Part shown: in pieces, positions 1 through 8,634 of the stretch
Layout of the letters: each line of letters starts with the position of its first letter
How positions within the stretch are numbered: position 1 is the first letter of the stretch
Made by a program: the position numbers and the translations under genes
Notes under the pieces: model-generated
Database searches by the model: none
What the model was told of the DNA's origin: nothing
Seen by the model: only the letters and a program-made list of their open reading frames with translations
Source: Streptomyces cirratus
GTDB lineage: Bacteria; Actinomycetota; Actinomycetes; Streptomycetales; Streptomycetaceae
Length of the DNA: 64,000 nt
Assembly: GCF_014650775.1 (NCBI RefSeq)
Contig: NZ_BMVP01000006.1
Span: forward strand, 269,407 to 333,406
Direction of reading: 5' to 3'

Positions 1-4
1 CTCC

Positions 5-3000
5 ATGCCGGCCATCGCGGAGGACGTGCGGATGCGGATCCGCGACGCCTTCACCCGGCGCCGCCCGGCCCTGCCGGCCGACCTGTTCCTCTGCTACGTC
101 GCGGAGAACCGGATGTGGGCCGACTGGATCGAGTCGGTGCTCACCCGGGCCGGCTTCCGCGTGGTGCCCAAGGACGTCTCGGCGGAAGCCGCGCCCGCCC
201 CGTCCGGGGACACCCTCGGCGGATCGGGCATCGCCGTCGACGGCGCCGCCCGTACGGTCGTGCTGCTCTCCAGCGCCTTCCTCAAGTCCGCGCGCGCCGT
301 CGACGTGTGGAACCGGGCCGCCGCCGAGGACCCGACGGGGGGCCGGCGCCAGCTGGTGCCGCTGCGGGTGGGCGACGTACGGCTCGCGACCCCCTACATC
401 GACCGCAACCCGGTGGACCTCTTCCGTCTCGACGAGGTGCACGCGACGACGGCTCTGCTGCGCGCGGTGGAGCGGCCCATGGCCCTGAACGACACGGTCA
501 ACAGCGCCTCCCAGCCCGGCCCCCGGTTCCCGGGGACCGTGCCCAAGATCTGGAACGCCCCGCCCCGCAACACCGGATTCACCGGGCGCAGCATCGTGCT
601 GGAGCGGATGCGCAACCAGCTCGGCGGGGGGATGGCCGTGGTGCTGCCGCAGCCGCAGACCCTGTACGGGCTCGGCGGCGTCGGCAAGACGCAGGTGGCC
701 CTGGAGTACGTCCACCGGTTCATGGCGGACTACGACCTGGTCTGGTGGATCTCCTCGGAGCAGACCGACGACGTGGTCGCGGCCCTCGCGGAGCTGGCCG
801 TACGGCTGGGCGCCCAGACCGGCGAGGACATGGCGGCCGCGTCCCAGGAGGCTATCGACCTGCTGCGCCGGGGCGTGCCCACCTCGCGCTGGCTGCTGGT
901 CTTCGACAACGCCGACGACCCCGAGACGCTCAAGCGGTTCTTCCCGCCGGGCGGCCCGGGGCACGTGCTGGTCACCTCCCGCAACCAGTCCTGGTCGCAG
1001 TACGGGGACGCGCTGCCGGTGGACGTGTTCCTGCGCGAGGAGTCCATCGAGCACCTCCAGCGACGCGCCCCCGGGCTCTCGCACGAGGACGCCGAGCAGG
1101 TGGCCGTGGCGGTGGGTGACCTGCCGCTCGCCGTCGAGCAGGCGGGTGCCTGGATCGCGGAGACCGCCACGCCCGTGTCCGCGTACCTGGAACAGCTGGC
1201 CCAGCAGGCAGCGAGCGTGCTGGGGCTGAACCAGCCGGCCGGCTATCCGGAACCGGTCGCGGCGACCTGGAACGTCTCCATCGAGCGGCTCCAGCAGCGC
1301 TCCCCGGCCGCGGTGCGGCTGTTGCAGCTGTGCGCCTTCTTCGCGCCGGAGCCGATATCCGCGAACCTCCTCTACAGCAAGGAGATGATCAACGCCCTCA
1401 AGCCGTACGACTCCTCGCTCCAGGAGAAGCTGATGCTGGGCCGGGTGATCCGGGAGATCGGCCGGTTCGCGATGGCCAAGGTCGACCAGGTCGGCAACAG
1501 CATCCAGGTGCACCGCCTCGTCCAGGCCGTGATCCGGGCGCAGTTGTCGCAGGAGGAACAGCGCGAGGCCCGGCACGCCGTGCACCGGATCCTGGCGGGC
1601 GCCCGGCCCGATGACGACGAGCCCATAGACAACCCGGCCACCTGGCCCCGCTTCAACACCATCTGGCCGCACCTGACGCCCTCCGAGGCCCGGTTCTGCA
1701 AGGAGCCTGAGACCCGCAGGCTGCTGATCGACCGCGTGCGCTACCTGTGGAAGCGCGGCGACTTCAAGGCTGCGTACCAGCTCGGCGAGGAGCTGCGCGA
1801 GGTGTGGAAGGAGATGCTGGGCGACAGCGACCTCCAGTACCTGTACCTGCGGTTCCACCTGTCGAACATCCTGCGCTCGCAGGGCCGGTTCGTGGAGGCG
1901 AAGGAACTGGACGAGGTCACGCTGGAGCGGCAGCGGACCGCGCTCGGCCCCTCACACCCGCACACGTACATGACCACCAGCGGCCTGGCCATGGACCTGG
2001 GGGCGCTCGGCCGCTACGGCGAGGCGATGGAGCTGGCGACGGCCGCGCACGAGGGCTTCGGGCAGATATTCCACGAGGCGCACCCGCGCACCCTGGCCGC
2101 CGCCAACAACCTCGCCCTGAACCTGCGCATGGTCGGGCAGTACTCCCGGGCCCGGGAGATCGACCAGGAGGTGTTCGACCGGCGCACCGAGGTACTGGGC
2201 CCGGACCACCCGTACACCCTGTCCTCGGCGCAGAACCTGGCCCGGGACCTGCGCGAGGTGGGCCGGTACGACGACTCGGTGCAGTTGCTGAGCCGGACGT
2301 ACGACATCTACAAGCGGACGCTCGGCCGGGCCTTCCCGGGCACCCTGTCCGCGGCGAAGAACCTGGCGGTGTCGCTGCGCCGGGCGGGCGACCTGGAGGA
2401 CGCGCTGCGGCTGACGACCGCGACCCGCAACCGCTACCGCGCCAAGTACACCTCGGTCAACCCCGACCTGCTGGCCTGTGAACTCAACCTGGCCGCGGAC
2501 CTGTTCGCGACCGGAGACCCGGGCGCGGCGCGGGACCTGGCGCAGGAAGTGGTGGACGAGTACGTGAAGGTGCCGGGCGAGCGGCACCCGTACACGCTCG
2601 CCGCCGTCAACAACCTGGCGGTGTTCCACTGGGGCACGGGCGCCGCGGACACGGCGGAGCCGATGCTGCGCCAGACGATCCGGCACATGCGCGAGGTGCT
2701 GGGCGACAGCCACCCGCACACCATCTTCGGGAACCTGAACCTCGCCAACGCCCTCGCCGACCTGGGGGACCCGGAGGGCGCGCTGGAGCTGGAGCGGATG
2801 GTGGTGCTGCGGTTGCGCGAGGCGCTGGGCTCGCACCACCCGGAGACCCTGGCGGCCGCCTCCAACATGGCGGTCAGCCTGGACATGATGGGCCGCAAGG
2901 AGGAAGCGGCCCGGGTGCGGGCGGAGGCGGTGGCCGAGCTGACGCGACTGCTCGGCGAGGACCACGGCCTGACCCGCTACGCCCGCGACGAGCGCCGGGT

Positions 3001-3031
3001 CCACCGCGACCTGGAGCCGCTCGCCGTGTGA
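5..3031 (+). CDS. TIR / NB-ARC / TPR signalling ATPase (FxsT-type STAND protein)
   Basis: This is a large STAND-class regulator, probably cytoplasmic. Residues about 26-160 form a TIR-like domain. An NB-ARC ATPase follows, with the P-loop GLGGVGKT around residues 222-229 and a Walker B LLVFDN at 297-302. From about residue 572 to the end there are tandem TPRs of the kinesin-light-chain kind, each with a recurring HP-x-T motif. The WNAPPRNTGFTGR segment before the NTPase resembles proteins annotated as FxSxx-COOH system TPR proteins (FxsT). In the TIR helix that carries the NADase glutamate, the aligned residue is Val101. The ATG lies four bases from the window edge and no ribosome site is visible, so the true start may be upstream. 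A hairpin and a SLATT-like gene follow on the same strand. Architecture is secure; the FxsT assignment is an inference, because no FxsA or FxsB gene is visible here. Confidence 0.85.
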   Translation: MPAIAEDVRMRIRDAFTRRRPALPADLFLCYVAENRMWADWIESVLTRAGFRVVPKDVSAEAAPAPSGDTLGGSGIAVDGAARTVVLLSSAFLKSARAVDVWNRAAAEDPTGGRRQLVPLRVGDVRLATPYIDRNPVDLFRLDEVHATTALLRAVERPMALNDTVNSASQPGPRFPGTVPKIWNAPPRNTGFTGRSIVLERMRNQLGGGMAVVLPQPQTLYGLGGVGKTQVALEYVHRFMADYDLVWWISSEQTDDVVAALAELAVRLGAQTGEDMAAASQEAIDLLRRGVPTSRWLLVFDNADDPETLKRFFPPGGPGHVLVTSRNQSWSQYGDALPVDVFLREESIEHLQRRAPGLSHEDAEQVAVAVGDLPLAVEQAGAWIAETATPVSAYLEQLAQQAASVLGLNQPAGYPEPVAATWNVSIERLQQRSPAAVRLLQLCAFFAPEPISANLLYSKEMINALKPYDSSLQEKLMLGRVIREIGRFAMAKVDQVGNSIQVHRLVQAVIRAQLSQEEQREARHAVHRILAGARPDDDEPIDNPATWPRFNTIWPHLTPSEARFCKEPETRRLLIDRVRYLWKRGDFKAAYQLGEELREVWKEMLGDSDLQYLYLRFHLSNILRSQGRFVEAKELDEVTLERQRTALGPSHPHTYMTTSGLAMDLGALGRYGEAMELATAAHEGFGQIFHEAHPRTLAAANNLALNLRMVGQYSRAREIDQEVFDRRTEVLGPDHPYTLSSAQNLARDLREVGRYDDSVQLLSRTYDIYKRTLGRAFPGTLSAAKNLAVSLRRAGDLEDALRLTTATRNRYRAKYTSVNPDLLACELNLAADLFATGDPGAARDLAQEVVDEYVKVPGERHPYTLAAVNNLAVFHWGTGAADTAEPMLRQTIRHMREVLGDSHPHTIFGNLNLANALADLGDPEGALELERMVVLRLREALGSHHPETLAAASNMAVSLDMMGRKEEAARVRAEAVAELTRLLGEDHGLTRYARDERRVHRDLEPLAV

Positions 3032-3056
3032 TCCGGCCCCGCCGTGTGATCCGACG

Positions 3057-3086
3057 CAGGGCGGCCCCCGCACGGGCCGCCCTGCG
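3057..3086 (+). terminator. Hairpin between the STAND gene and the SLATT gene
   Basis: A perfect 12-bp inverted repeat (GCAGGGCGGCCC and its complement) surrounds a six-base loop, with no U-tract. It starts 26 bases after the STAND stop codon and ends 27 bases before the next start. It may terminate or attenuate transcription between the two genes. Confidence 0.6.
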
Positions 3087-3113
3087 CCCCTACAGCAGAC
3101 CTGGGGGTTCGCT

Positions 3114-4022
3114 GTGAGCGACAGCATGACTTTCCGGAACGAGGACCTGCCGGCCCTCTTCCACCACACCGACCAGGCGGCGATCTCCCGGCAGCGGGAG
3201 TCCACCCGGGCCACGCGCCGGCAGCTGGTGCTGCTGGTCGCGGCCGCGGCGGCGGCCGCCCTGCCGTCCGGGCCCGCCGTGGGCTCGCTGCACCTGTTCG
3301 GCGCCCTGAGCGCGCTGGCCTACGCCGGGGTGCTGGCGGTGGGCGTACGGGCGACCCGGCGCCGGGCCCGCCCGCAGTGGCAGCTCAACCGGAGCGCGGC
3401 CGAGTTCATCAAGTCCCTGGCCTGGCGGTACGCGGTGCACGGGGCACCGTTCGGCAGTGACGTCGGCGCCCCCGAGGCGACGTACCGGACCCGGCTGGAG
3501 GCCGGGCTGGACGAGCTGCGCAAGATGGGCTGGGAGGACCCCCGGGCCGCGGGCCTGGTGCCGGAGGGCGGGGAGATCACCGGGGCGATGCAGCGGCTGC
3601 GCGGACTGGGGTACCAGGTGCGCCGGGAGACGTACGTACGGGACCGGCTGATCGAGCAGCGCAACTGGTACCAGCGCAAGACGGAGGTGTCGCGGCGGGC
3701 GACGACGCTCTGGTCGTGGACGATCGTGCTGCTGACGTGCCTGGCGCTGCTGTTCGCGCTGTTCGGCGCGTTCGGCTCGGGTCCGGGCTCGGAGCTGACG
3801 GCGCTGCTGAGCGCGGCCGCGGCGGCGGCGATCGCCTGGAACGAGGTGCGGCGCCACCATCCGCTCATCGAGGCGCACACGCTGATCGAGCAGGACCTGT
3901 CGGCGATGATGGTGGTGATGCAGACGACGATCACCGAGTCGCAGTGGCCGTCCGCGGTGTACGAGACGGAGCGGTACGTCTCTCCGCAGCACACGGACTG
4001 GCTGGCCCGGCACAGCAGTTGA
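3114..4022 (+). CDS. DUF4231 / SLATT-domain membrane protein
   Basis: This 302-residue protein has two pairs of hydrophobic helices, at roughly residues 38-78 and 198-243, separated by a charged cytoplasmic segment. That is the layout of tandem SLATT (DUF4231) modules. SLATT proteins are predicted pore-forming membrane effectors often found with nucleotide-sensing or TIR/STAND proteins in bacterial conflict systems (Burroughs and Aravind family description). The start is GTG. The gene follows the TIR/NB-ARC/TPR gene after a hairpin and converges on a SLOG-like gene 24 bases downstream. The family call rests on topology and the conserved Trp/Arg-rich linker. The effector role is inferred from context only. 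Confidence 0.75.
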   Translation: MSDSMTFRNEDLPALFHHTDQAAISRQRESTRATRRQLVLLVAAAAAAALPSGPAVGSLHLFGALSALAYAGVLAVGVRATRRRARPQWQLNRSAAEFIKSLAWRYAVHGAPFGSDVGAPEATYRTRLEAGLDELRKMGWEDPRAAGLVPEGGEITGAMQRLRGLGYQVRRETYVRDRLIEQRNWYQRKTEVSRRATTLWSWTIVLLTCLALLFALFGAFGSGPGSELTALLSAAAAAAIAWNEVRRHHPLIEAHTLIEQDLSAMMVVMQTTITESQWPSAVYETERYVSPQHTDWLARHSS

Positions 4023-4046
4023 GCGCGTTGCCGGACGGGGCGTGGC

Positions 4047-4526
4047 TCACTGCCGGGTCACGCCCTCGCGCCAGATGACGGTGACGGGCTTGCCGAGCGC
4101 CCGGGCGTAGGCGACGATCTCGGCGGTGCCGCCGTGCCCGCGGGCCGGCAGCCCGTCCCAGACGGCGACGAGGCGGTCGCAGGATTCGGCGATGTAGGTG
4201 CCGGCGGCGTAGTAGGCCTCGTCGGTGGAGCGGGCGAAGCCCATCCGTACTTCCTGGGCGGCCCGGTGCCTGAGCTGCCGGTAGCGGGCCAGGGCCCCGG
4301 CGTCCGTGAAGTCGCCCTCGTAGTCCTCGCTGGGGATCACCACGGTGAGGTCGGCGCCGCATTCCAGGGCGATGCCGGCGAACAGCTGGTCCGCGCCCTC
4401 CGCGAGGCTGGACAGCACCTCCAACGGCCCCTGGCGGCCGCACAGCACTCCACGCAGACCCTGCCTGACGTGTGAGAGCGCCTCGACGGGAATCGACCGG
4501 TGCCCGGTCACCCCGATGCGTTTCAT
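4047..4526 (-). CDS. SLOG-like Rossmann nucleotide-binding protein
   Basis: This is a 159-residue protein. The N-terminal GVTGHR strand-loop and the SSLAEGADQLFAG segment are typical of the SLOG/LOG-like superfamily, which binds or processes nucleotides and nucleotide-derived ligands. DRLVAVWDG and the C-terminal PVTVIW strand complete a Rossmann core. The chosen start is ATG at 4526. A TTG two codons upstream (4532) lies closer to the GGAGG-like ribosome site and cannot be excluded. It converges with the SLATT gene. The nearby TIR/STAND and SLATT genes suggest a shared nucleotide-signalling role. The ligand is unknown. Confidence 0.7.
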   Translation of the reverse strand: MKRIGVTGHRSIPVEALSHVRQGLRGVLCGRQGPLEVLSSLAEGADQLFAGIALECGADLTVVIPSEDYEGDFTDAGALARYRQLRHRAAQEVRMGFARSTDEAYYAAGTYIAESCDRLVAVWDGLPARGHGGTAEIVAYARALGKPVTVIWREGVTRQ

Positions 4527-4559
4527 ACGCAAACCTGCCTCCCCCCGGGGACACGGACG

Positions 4560-4598
4560 CCCTGGACATCCTCCCAGAAGGCGGGAGGACGTCCAGGG
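4560..4598 (-). terminator. Terminator after the secreted protease gene
   Basis: CCCTGGAC pairs with GTCCAGGG, and the inner TCCTCCC pairs with GGGAGGA around a seven-base loop. The hairpin begins 17 bases after the protease stop and sits just upstream of the SLOG-like gene, which is on the same strand. Confidence 0.75.
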
Positions 4599-4615
4599 GT
4601 ACGGGGGCGGGTGGC

Positions 4616-5497
4616 TCAGTACACGCTGACGCCGTAGGCGTTGAGGGCTTCGACGACGGGCTGGAAGAAGGTGGTCCCGCCCGAGGAGCAGTTGCCGCTG
4701 CCGCCGGAGGTGAGGCCGACCGCGCGGGTTCCGGAGTAGAGCGGGCCGCCGCTGTCGCCGGGCTCCGCGCAGACGTTGGTCTTGATCATGCCGTAGACGA
4801 TGTCGCCGTTGCCGTAGTTGACGGTGGCGTTGAGGCCGGTCACCGTGCCGCCGTGGATGCCGGTGGTGGAGCCGCGCCGGGTGACGGACATGCCGGTGGT
4901 GGCGTTGACGGCGCTGGTGATGTCCTGGCTGCCGACGGTGCCGGGCGGGACCGGCGAGTTGCTGGCGTATTTGATCAGGCCGTAGTCATTGGTGGGGAAA
5001 CTGGAACCGACGGTGGTGCCGATGGTGGTCGTGTGGGAGGTGCTGGTCCACCAGGTGCCCGCGCCGTCGGTGCAGTGCCCGGCAGTGAGGATGTAGTAGT
5101 CGCTGCCGCTCTTGACGTTGAAGCCGAGCGAACAGCGCCAGCTGGACGCGTAGATGGCGTCGCCGCCGGAGAGCAGCTTCCTCAGCTTGCCGGAGGTGCG
5201 CTCGATGCGCAGGGCCGCGGCGTCGGCCCCGGCCTCGCGGCGGATCCTGGCGATGTCGGCGGCCGTGACGGTGGAGTCGGCGGTGACCACGAGGGTCCCG
5301 GTGGCGGGGTCGGTGTTCCACGCGGTGCCGGCGACGTCGGCACGCAGGACCGAGGCTTCGGCCGAAGCCAGCCGGGCGGCGCTGAAGCCGCTGTCCTTGG
5401 TGTCCGCGCTGGCGGCGGTGGGCAGCGCGAGCGCGGCGACGGCAGCCGCGCCTACGGCGGCCGCGAGCAGCCTGGTGCGGGTGATCTTGGTCCTCAC
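4616..5497 (-). CDS. Secreted streptogrisin-type serine protease (S1 family)
   Basis: This 293-residue preproprotein has a signal peptide (positive MRTKITRTRL, a hydrophobic core, then LPTAASA near residue 31) and a propeptide to about residue 109. A mature chymotrypsin-fold domain of about 184 residues follows, the size of Streptomyces griseus proteases A and B. The catalytic triad is visible: His141 in LTAGHC, Asp171 in NDYGLI and Ser249 in GDSGGPL. Paired cysteines flank the His and Ser loops. Cleavage before the SGGDAIY-like stretch (residues 110-116) would release the active enzyme outside the cell. It has its own terminator downstream. Substrate preference (streptogrisin A/B versus C/D) is not resolved. 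Confidence 0.95.
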   Translation of the reverse strand: MRTKITRTRLLAAAVGAAAVAALALPTAASADTKDSGFSAARLASAEASVLRADVAGTAWNTDPATGTLVVTADSTVTAADIARIRREAGADAAALRIERTSGKLRKLLSGGDAIYASSWRCSLGFNVKSGSDYYILTAGHCTDGAGTWWTSTSHTTTIGTTVGSSFPTNDYGLIKYASNSPVPPGTVGSQDITSAVNATTGMSVTRRGSTTGIHGGTVTGLNATVNYGNGDIVYGMIKTNVCAEPGDSGGPLYSGTRAVGLTSGGSGNCSSGGTTFFQPVVEALNAYGVSVY

Positions 5498-5641
5498 TTC
5501 GTCCTCCCGGTAAGGGATCGGGGCCCGGCGGCTGTGGGGGTGCCGGTGCCTGTGAGGGAGCGGCCGGGGGCGGGGGAGCGCTTCGCGTTCGCCGTGCCCC
5601 TGACAAGTCCCTAGAGAGACGCTGACGGGAGTGTCCTGGCG

Positions 5642-6475
5642 TCAGATTGCTGCGGCAAGGGCGCGTTTCGGCCTCCGCTCACCCGCCTCGACCGCGAACG
5701 GCAAGGTGTTGCCCGGCGGGGGGAAGGGACAGATGAAGTGCTCGGCGAAGGCGCAGGGCGGCAGCAGCGCCCGGTTGAAGTCGACGGTGACCGAGCGGTC
5801 CGCGGTGGGGACGCCGGGCCGCAGGAACCGGAAGCGGTAACTGGACGTGCCGCTGGTGGCGTCGGCGAAGACCGCCCAGAGGCTGCCGTCCCCGTGGTCC
5901 ACCGCGACCTGGAGGGTGTGCTCCACGCCGCCGTGCACGAAGCTCAGCTCACCGCCGAGGCCGAGCCCGCGGGTGCGCCCGTCGACGTTCTCGACCTGGA
6001 CGGTCTGGTCCTCGCCATAGGGGCGGAAGTGGCCCGGGAGCACGAAGCCGGGATCGTAGGGACCCGCCTCGATACCGCCGAAGGCGCGCCGGGCCTCCGC
6101 GGCCGGGTCGTAGACGCGCACCGCCCACTCCCCCTCCCGCAGGATCACGACGAGGCGCACGTCCCCGGCCGCGACCCGCGCTTCGCCGGCGGGTCCCTCG
6201 TCGGCGGCGAGTACGGCGTCCCCCGCGAAGGGCTCGCCGTCGAGGCTGAGCCCGTCCCCGGGTCCGGCGCTCAGGACCACCCCGCCCGCAGTGGCGCGCC
6301 AGCGCCCCGGAACGGCCGGAATTCGACCCTCCGGGGCGTCGGCGAGCCAGTGCGTGCCTGTCAGGGAGAGTGGTCCGTAAGGGGCGGAAACGGATGCCAG
6401 GCGGCGCTCGTGCCACTGCTTCCAGGCGGTGTCCGGGCCGTCCGCCGCGAGGCCGCCCGCTTCGTGATCGCTCAT
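5642..6475 (-). CDS. DUF1684 family protein
   Basis: This 277-residue protein matches the DUF1684 pattern: an N-terminal WHERRLASVSAPYGPLSL segment, a central beta-rich region with GHFRPYGEDQTVQVENVDG, and the C-terminal LPPCAFAEHFICPFPPPGN signature. No signal peptide is seen. The biochemical function of the family is not established. The start is ATG at 6475. The reading frame is open further upstream but loses family similarity there. It ends 145 bases from the protease start and follows the DUF5685 gene on the same strand after 79 bases, so joint transcription is possible. Confidence 0.9.
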   Translation of the reverse strand: MSDHEAGGLAADGPDTAWKQWHERRLASVSAPYGPLSLTGTHWLADAPEGRIPAVPGRWRATAGGVVLSAGPGDGLSLDGEPFAGDAVLAADEGPAGEARVAAGDVRLVVILREGEWAVRVYDPAAEARRAFGGIEAGPYDPGFVLPGHFRPYGEDQTVQVENVDGRTRGLGLGGELSFVHGGVEHTLQVAVDHGDGSLWAVFADATSGTSSYRFRFLRPGVPTADRSVTVDFNRALLPPCAFAEHFICPFPPPGNTLPFAVEAGERRPKRALAAAI

Positions 6476-6554
6476 GGCCCTCAGCCCTTCCACACGGGCC
6501 CCGGGGGGAACCGTCCGGTACTCCGTCCGGGGCTGCGGGTCACCTGACAGGCGG

Positions 6555-7880
6555 TCAGCAGCCGTCGCAGGGACAGCAGCAGTCGCACCCGTCACAGCCG
6601 CACCCGTCACAGCCGCCGCAGTCACAGTTGCCGCAGTCGCAGTCGTCGCACCACGCGTCCCGCTTCTTGCGCGACCAGGGGCCCTCGTGGTCGGTGCAGC
6701 ACAGCTGGCACGTGCAGAACAAGCCCACGGCGACCGCGCAGCCCGCCAGCAGCCCGCGGCGCGGCTTCTGCGGCGGCAGCCCGCCCCCACCGCCCCAGCC
6801 GGGACCGCCGGGGCCGCCGGGGCCGCCCGGGCCCATCGGCGGGGGCGTGCCCGGCCCGGCCGGCGGGTACGGGGCGCCCGGGGCGTACGGACCGCCGCCG
6901 TAGGGGGCGCCGCCATAGGGACCACCGCCGTAGGGGGCGCCGCCCGCCCCCGGATCCCCGTGACCGCGCGGCGCGTAGCCCTGAGGCGCGCCGGGGCCGG
7001 CGGGGTGGGCGCCGGTGTGACCGCAGCCGGACCCGAAGGCGCGGTCCACGGAGGCGCGCAGTTCGTGCACCAGCAGCCGGTGGGCGAGGCCCGCGTCGGT
7101 GAACTCCGCCTCGCGCAGGGCGAGCCGGATGCCGTGCAGGGCGTCGTCGCACAGCCGCCGGGCCTCGGTACGGGAGGTGCCGGTGGCCGTGAGGGGGTTC
7201 CAGGCGCCCGCCGCGGCGTCGGCGGCCTGGTCCTCCACGGCGTCCAGGAGGTGCGCGAGCCGCCCGAAGTAGCGGCCCGCCTCGGCGAGCGGGGCGGTGT
7301 TGCCTGGCCGTCCGGCGAGGACCGCGGTATGTGCGAAGGCGGCCGCGGTCGCGGTCTCCGTCGGCTCGGTGACCGCCAGCACCGGCGTGCCGGGCCCGGC
7401 CAGGGCCTCGATGCCGCCCTGCCGGTCGACGGCGTCGACGAGCACCGCCGTGTCGAAGCCGAGCGAGGCCCCGGTACGGGCGCCGGCCCGGTCCCAGCCC
7501 CGGGCGACCTTGCGGGCGGCGGCCGCGATCGGGGCCCGCGCCAACAGCCCGTCCCGGTCCGCGACGTGGTCCCGTACCTTGGCGGAGGCCAGCACCAGGG
7601 AGACGGCGGCTGCGAGACGGGCGCCCTCCCCGTCGGCCACCGCGGCCCTGCGCATCCCGCGCAGCGGACACGGCCCGGCGGTGCGCCGGGAGCCGGCTGC
7701 CGGAGCCGACTGAGCCTCCGTCAGAACGGAGACCAGCAGCCCGTCGTAGTTGGTGACCACCCTGGCGAACTGGCCGTGGTCACCGCGAAGTGCCAGGCAC
7801 AGTCCGCAGAGATGGGCCGTCCACTCGGCCTTGAACCGCTCACCGAGCCGGTGCGTACAAGGTCTGACGATGCCGAACAA
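6555..7880 (-). CDS. DUF5685 family protein with cysteine/aspartate-rich C-terminus
   Basis: The conserved N-terminus reads FGIVRPCTHRL and then HLCGLCLALRGDHGQ, with paired cysteines, as in DUF5685 proteins. A helical domain runs to about residue 300. A Gly/Pro/Tyr-rich linker, a short hydrophobic stretch (LLAGCAVAVGLFC) and a tail with 14 cysteines and 7 aspartates in the last 32 residues follow. TTG at 7880 is chosen as start because it places Met at the conserved FGIVRP and has GGGGAAG five bases upstream. The frame stays open 39 bases further to an ATG. The tail suggests metal binding, but this is inferred from composition. It is divergent from the SepF gene. Confidence 0.85.
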   Translation of the reverse strand: MFGIVRPCTHRLGERFKAEWTAHLCGLCLALRGDHGQFARVVTNYDGLLVSVLTEAQSAPAAGSRRTAGPCPLRGMRRAAVADGEGARLAAAVSLVLASAKVRDHVADRDGLLARAPIAAAARKVARGWDRAGARTGASLGFDTAVLVDAVDRQGGIEALAGPGTPVLAVTEPTETATAAAFAHTAVLAGRPGNTAPLAEAGRYFGRLAHLLDAVEDQAADAAAGAWNPLTATGTSRTEARRLCDDALHGIRLALREAEFTDAGLAHRLLVHELRASVDRAFGSGCGHTGAHPAGPGAPQGYAPRGHGDPGAGGAPYGGGPYGGAPYGGGPYAPGAPYPPAGPGTPPPMGPGGPGGPGGPGWGGGGGLPPQKPRRGLLAGCAVAVGLFCTCQLCCTDHEGPWSRKKRDAWCDDCDCGNCDCGGCDGCGCDGCDCCCPCDGC

Positions 7881-8092
7881 GTGCGCTTCCCCCGTGTCAT
7901 ACGTGTGCCCGGCGGGCATGGTACCGAGCCCGGCCGTTCACCCGTACGCCCGCAGCCCTCACTCGGACGGCGTCCGCAGTCGTATTTTCACTCAGTCAGC
8001 AGCGGCAGGCGCCTGGGAGCTTGACGGTGCAACGGATGTTCTGCACCAGTACCGTCACGAAACCCGTGCGCGCCGACTATCCACTTGGCGCG

Positions 8093-8120
8093 TTGTCAGC
8101 ATCATGGACGACCATAGGGG
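8093..8120 (+). promoter_or_regulatory. Candidate promoter for the SepF-like gene
   Basis: TTGTCA at 8093-8098 and TAGGGG at 8115-8120 are spaced 16 bases, about 45 bases before the SepF start. The -10 match is weak. A strong AAAGGAGG ribosome site lies just before the ATG. Confidence 0.3.
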
Positions 8121-8163
8121 CAGCGGAAGAGAAGACAACTGACCGCGGTGAAAGGAGGCGTCC

Positions 8164-8625
8164 ATGGGTTCGGTGCGCAAGGCGAGTGCCTGGTTGGGTC
8201 TCGTGGAGGACAACGACGACGAGCGGTACTACGACGACGACTACGCGGAGGCCGTGGAGCGTCAGCACGGCGGCTCGGTGTCCGGACCCGGGGACCAGTG
8301 GGTCACCGACCCGCGCGTCAAGGTGGCCTCGGAGTCCGCGGTCGAACAGGGCCGGCGGATCGCGACGGTGACCCCCGACGGCTTCCGTGACGCGCGTGGA
8401 ATCGGCGAGCTGTTCCGCGAGGGCGTCCCGGTGATCGTGAACCTGTCGTCCATGGAGCCGGCCGACGCGAAGCGCGTGGTCGACTTCGCCGCCGGTCTGA
8501 CCTTCGGGCTCCGCGGCTCGATCGAGCGGGTGGCGACCAGGGTCTTCCTGCTGACCCCGGCCGACACCCAGATCGTCAGCGGCGAAGCGGGCGGCCGCGC
8601 CCGCGACTTCTTCAACCAGAGCTGA
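8164..8625 (+). CDS. sepF: SepF-like cell-division protein
   Basis: This 153-residue protein has an acidic N-terminus (DNDDERYYDDDYAEAV) and a C-terminal SepF (DUF552) domain with the core VIVNLSSMEPADAKRVVDFAAG and a final FLLTPADTQIV. SepF anchors FtsZ to the membrane through its N-terminal helix; here MGSVRKASAWLGLVED is amphipathic. Streptomyces carry several SepF paralogues. This copy stands alone near gcdH and der rather than in the ftsZ cluster, so it is probably an accessory paralogue (SepF2 type). AAAGGAGG precedes the ATG. It converges with gcdH. Confidence 0.9.
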   Translation: MGSVRKASAWLGLVEDNDDERYYDDDYAEAVERQHGGSVSGPGDQWVTDPRVKVASESAVEQGRRIATVTPDGFRDARGIGELFREGVPVIVNLSSMEPADAKRVVDFAAGLTFGLRGSIERVATRVFLLTPADTQIVSGEAGGRARDFFNQS

Positions 8626-8634
8626 GCAGGGCCT

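Noticed and set aside
4472..5614. Plus-strand 380-codon frame opposite the protease
   Set aside because: Gly/Ala/Asp-rich shadow of the protease gene, which has a complete catalytic triad.
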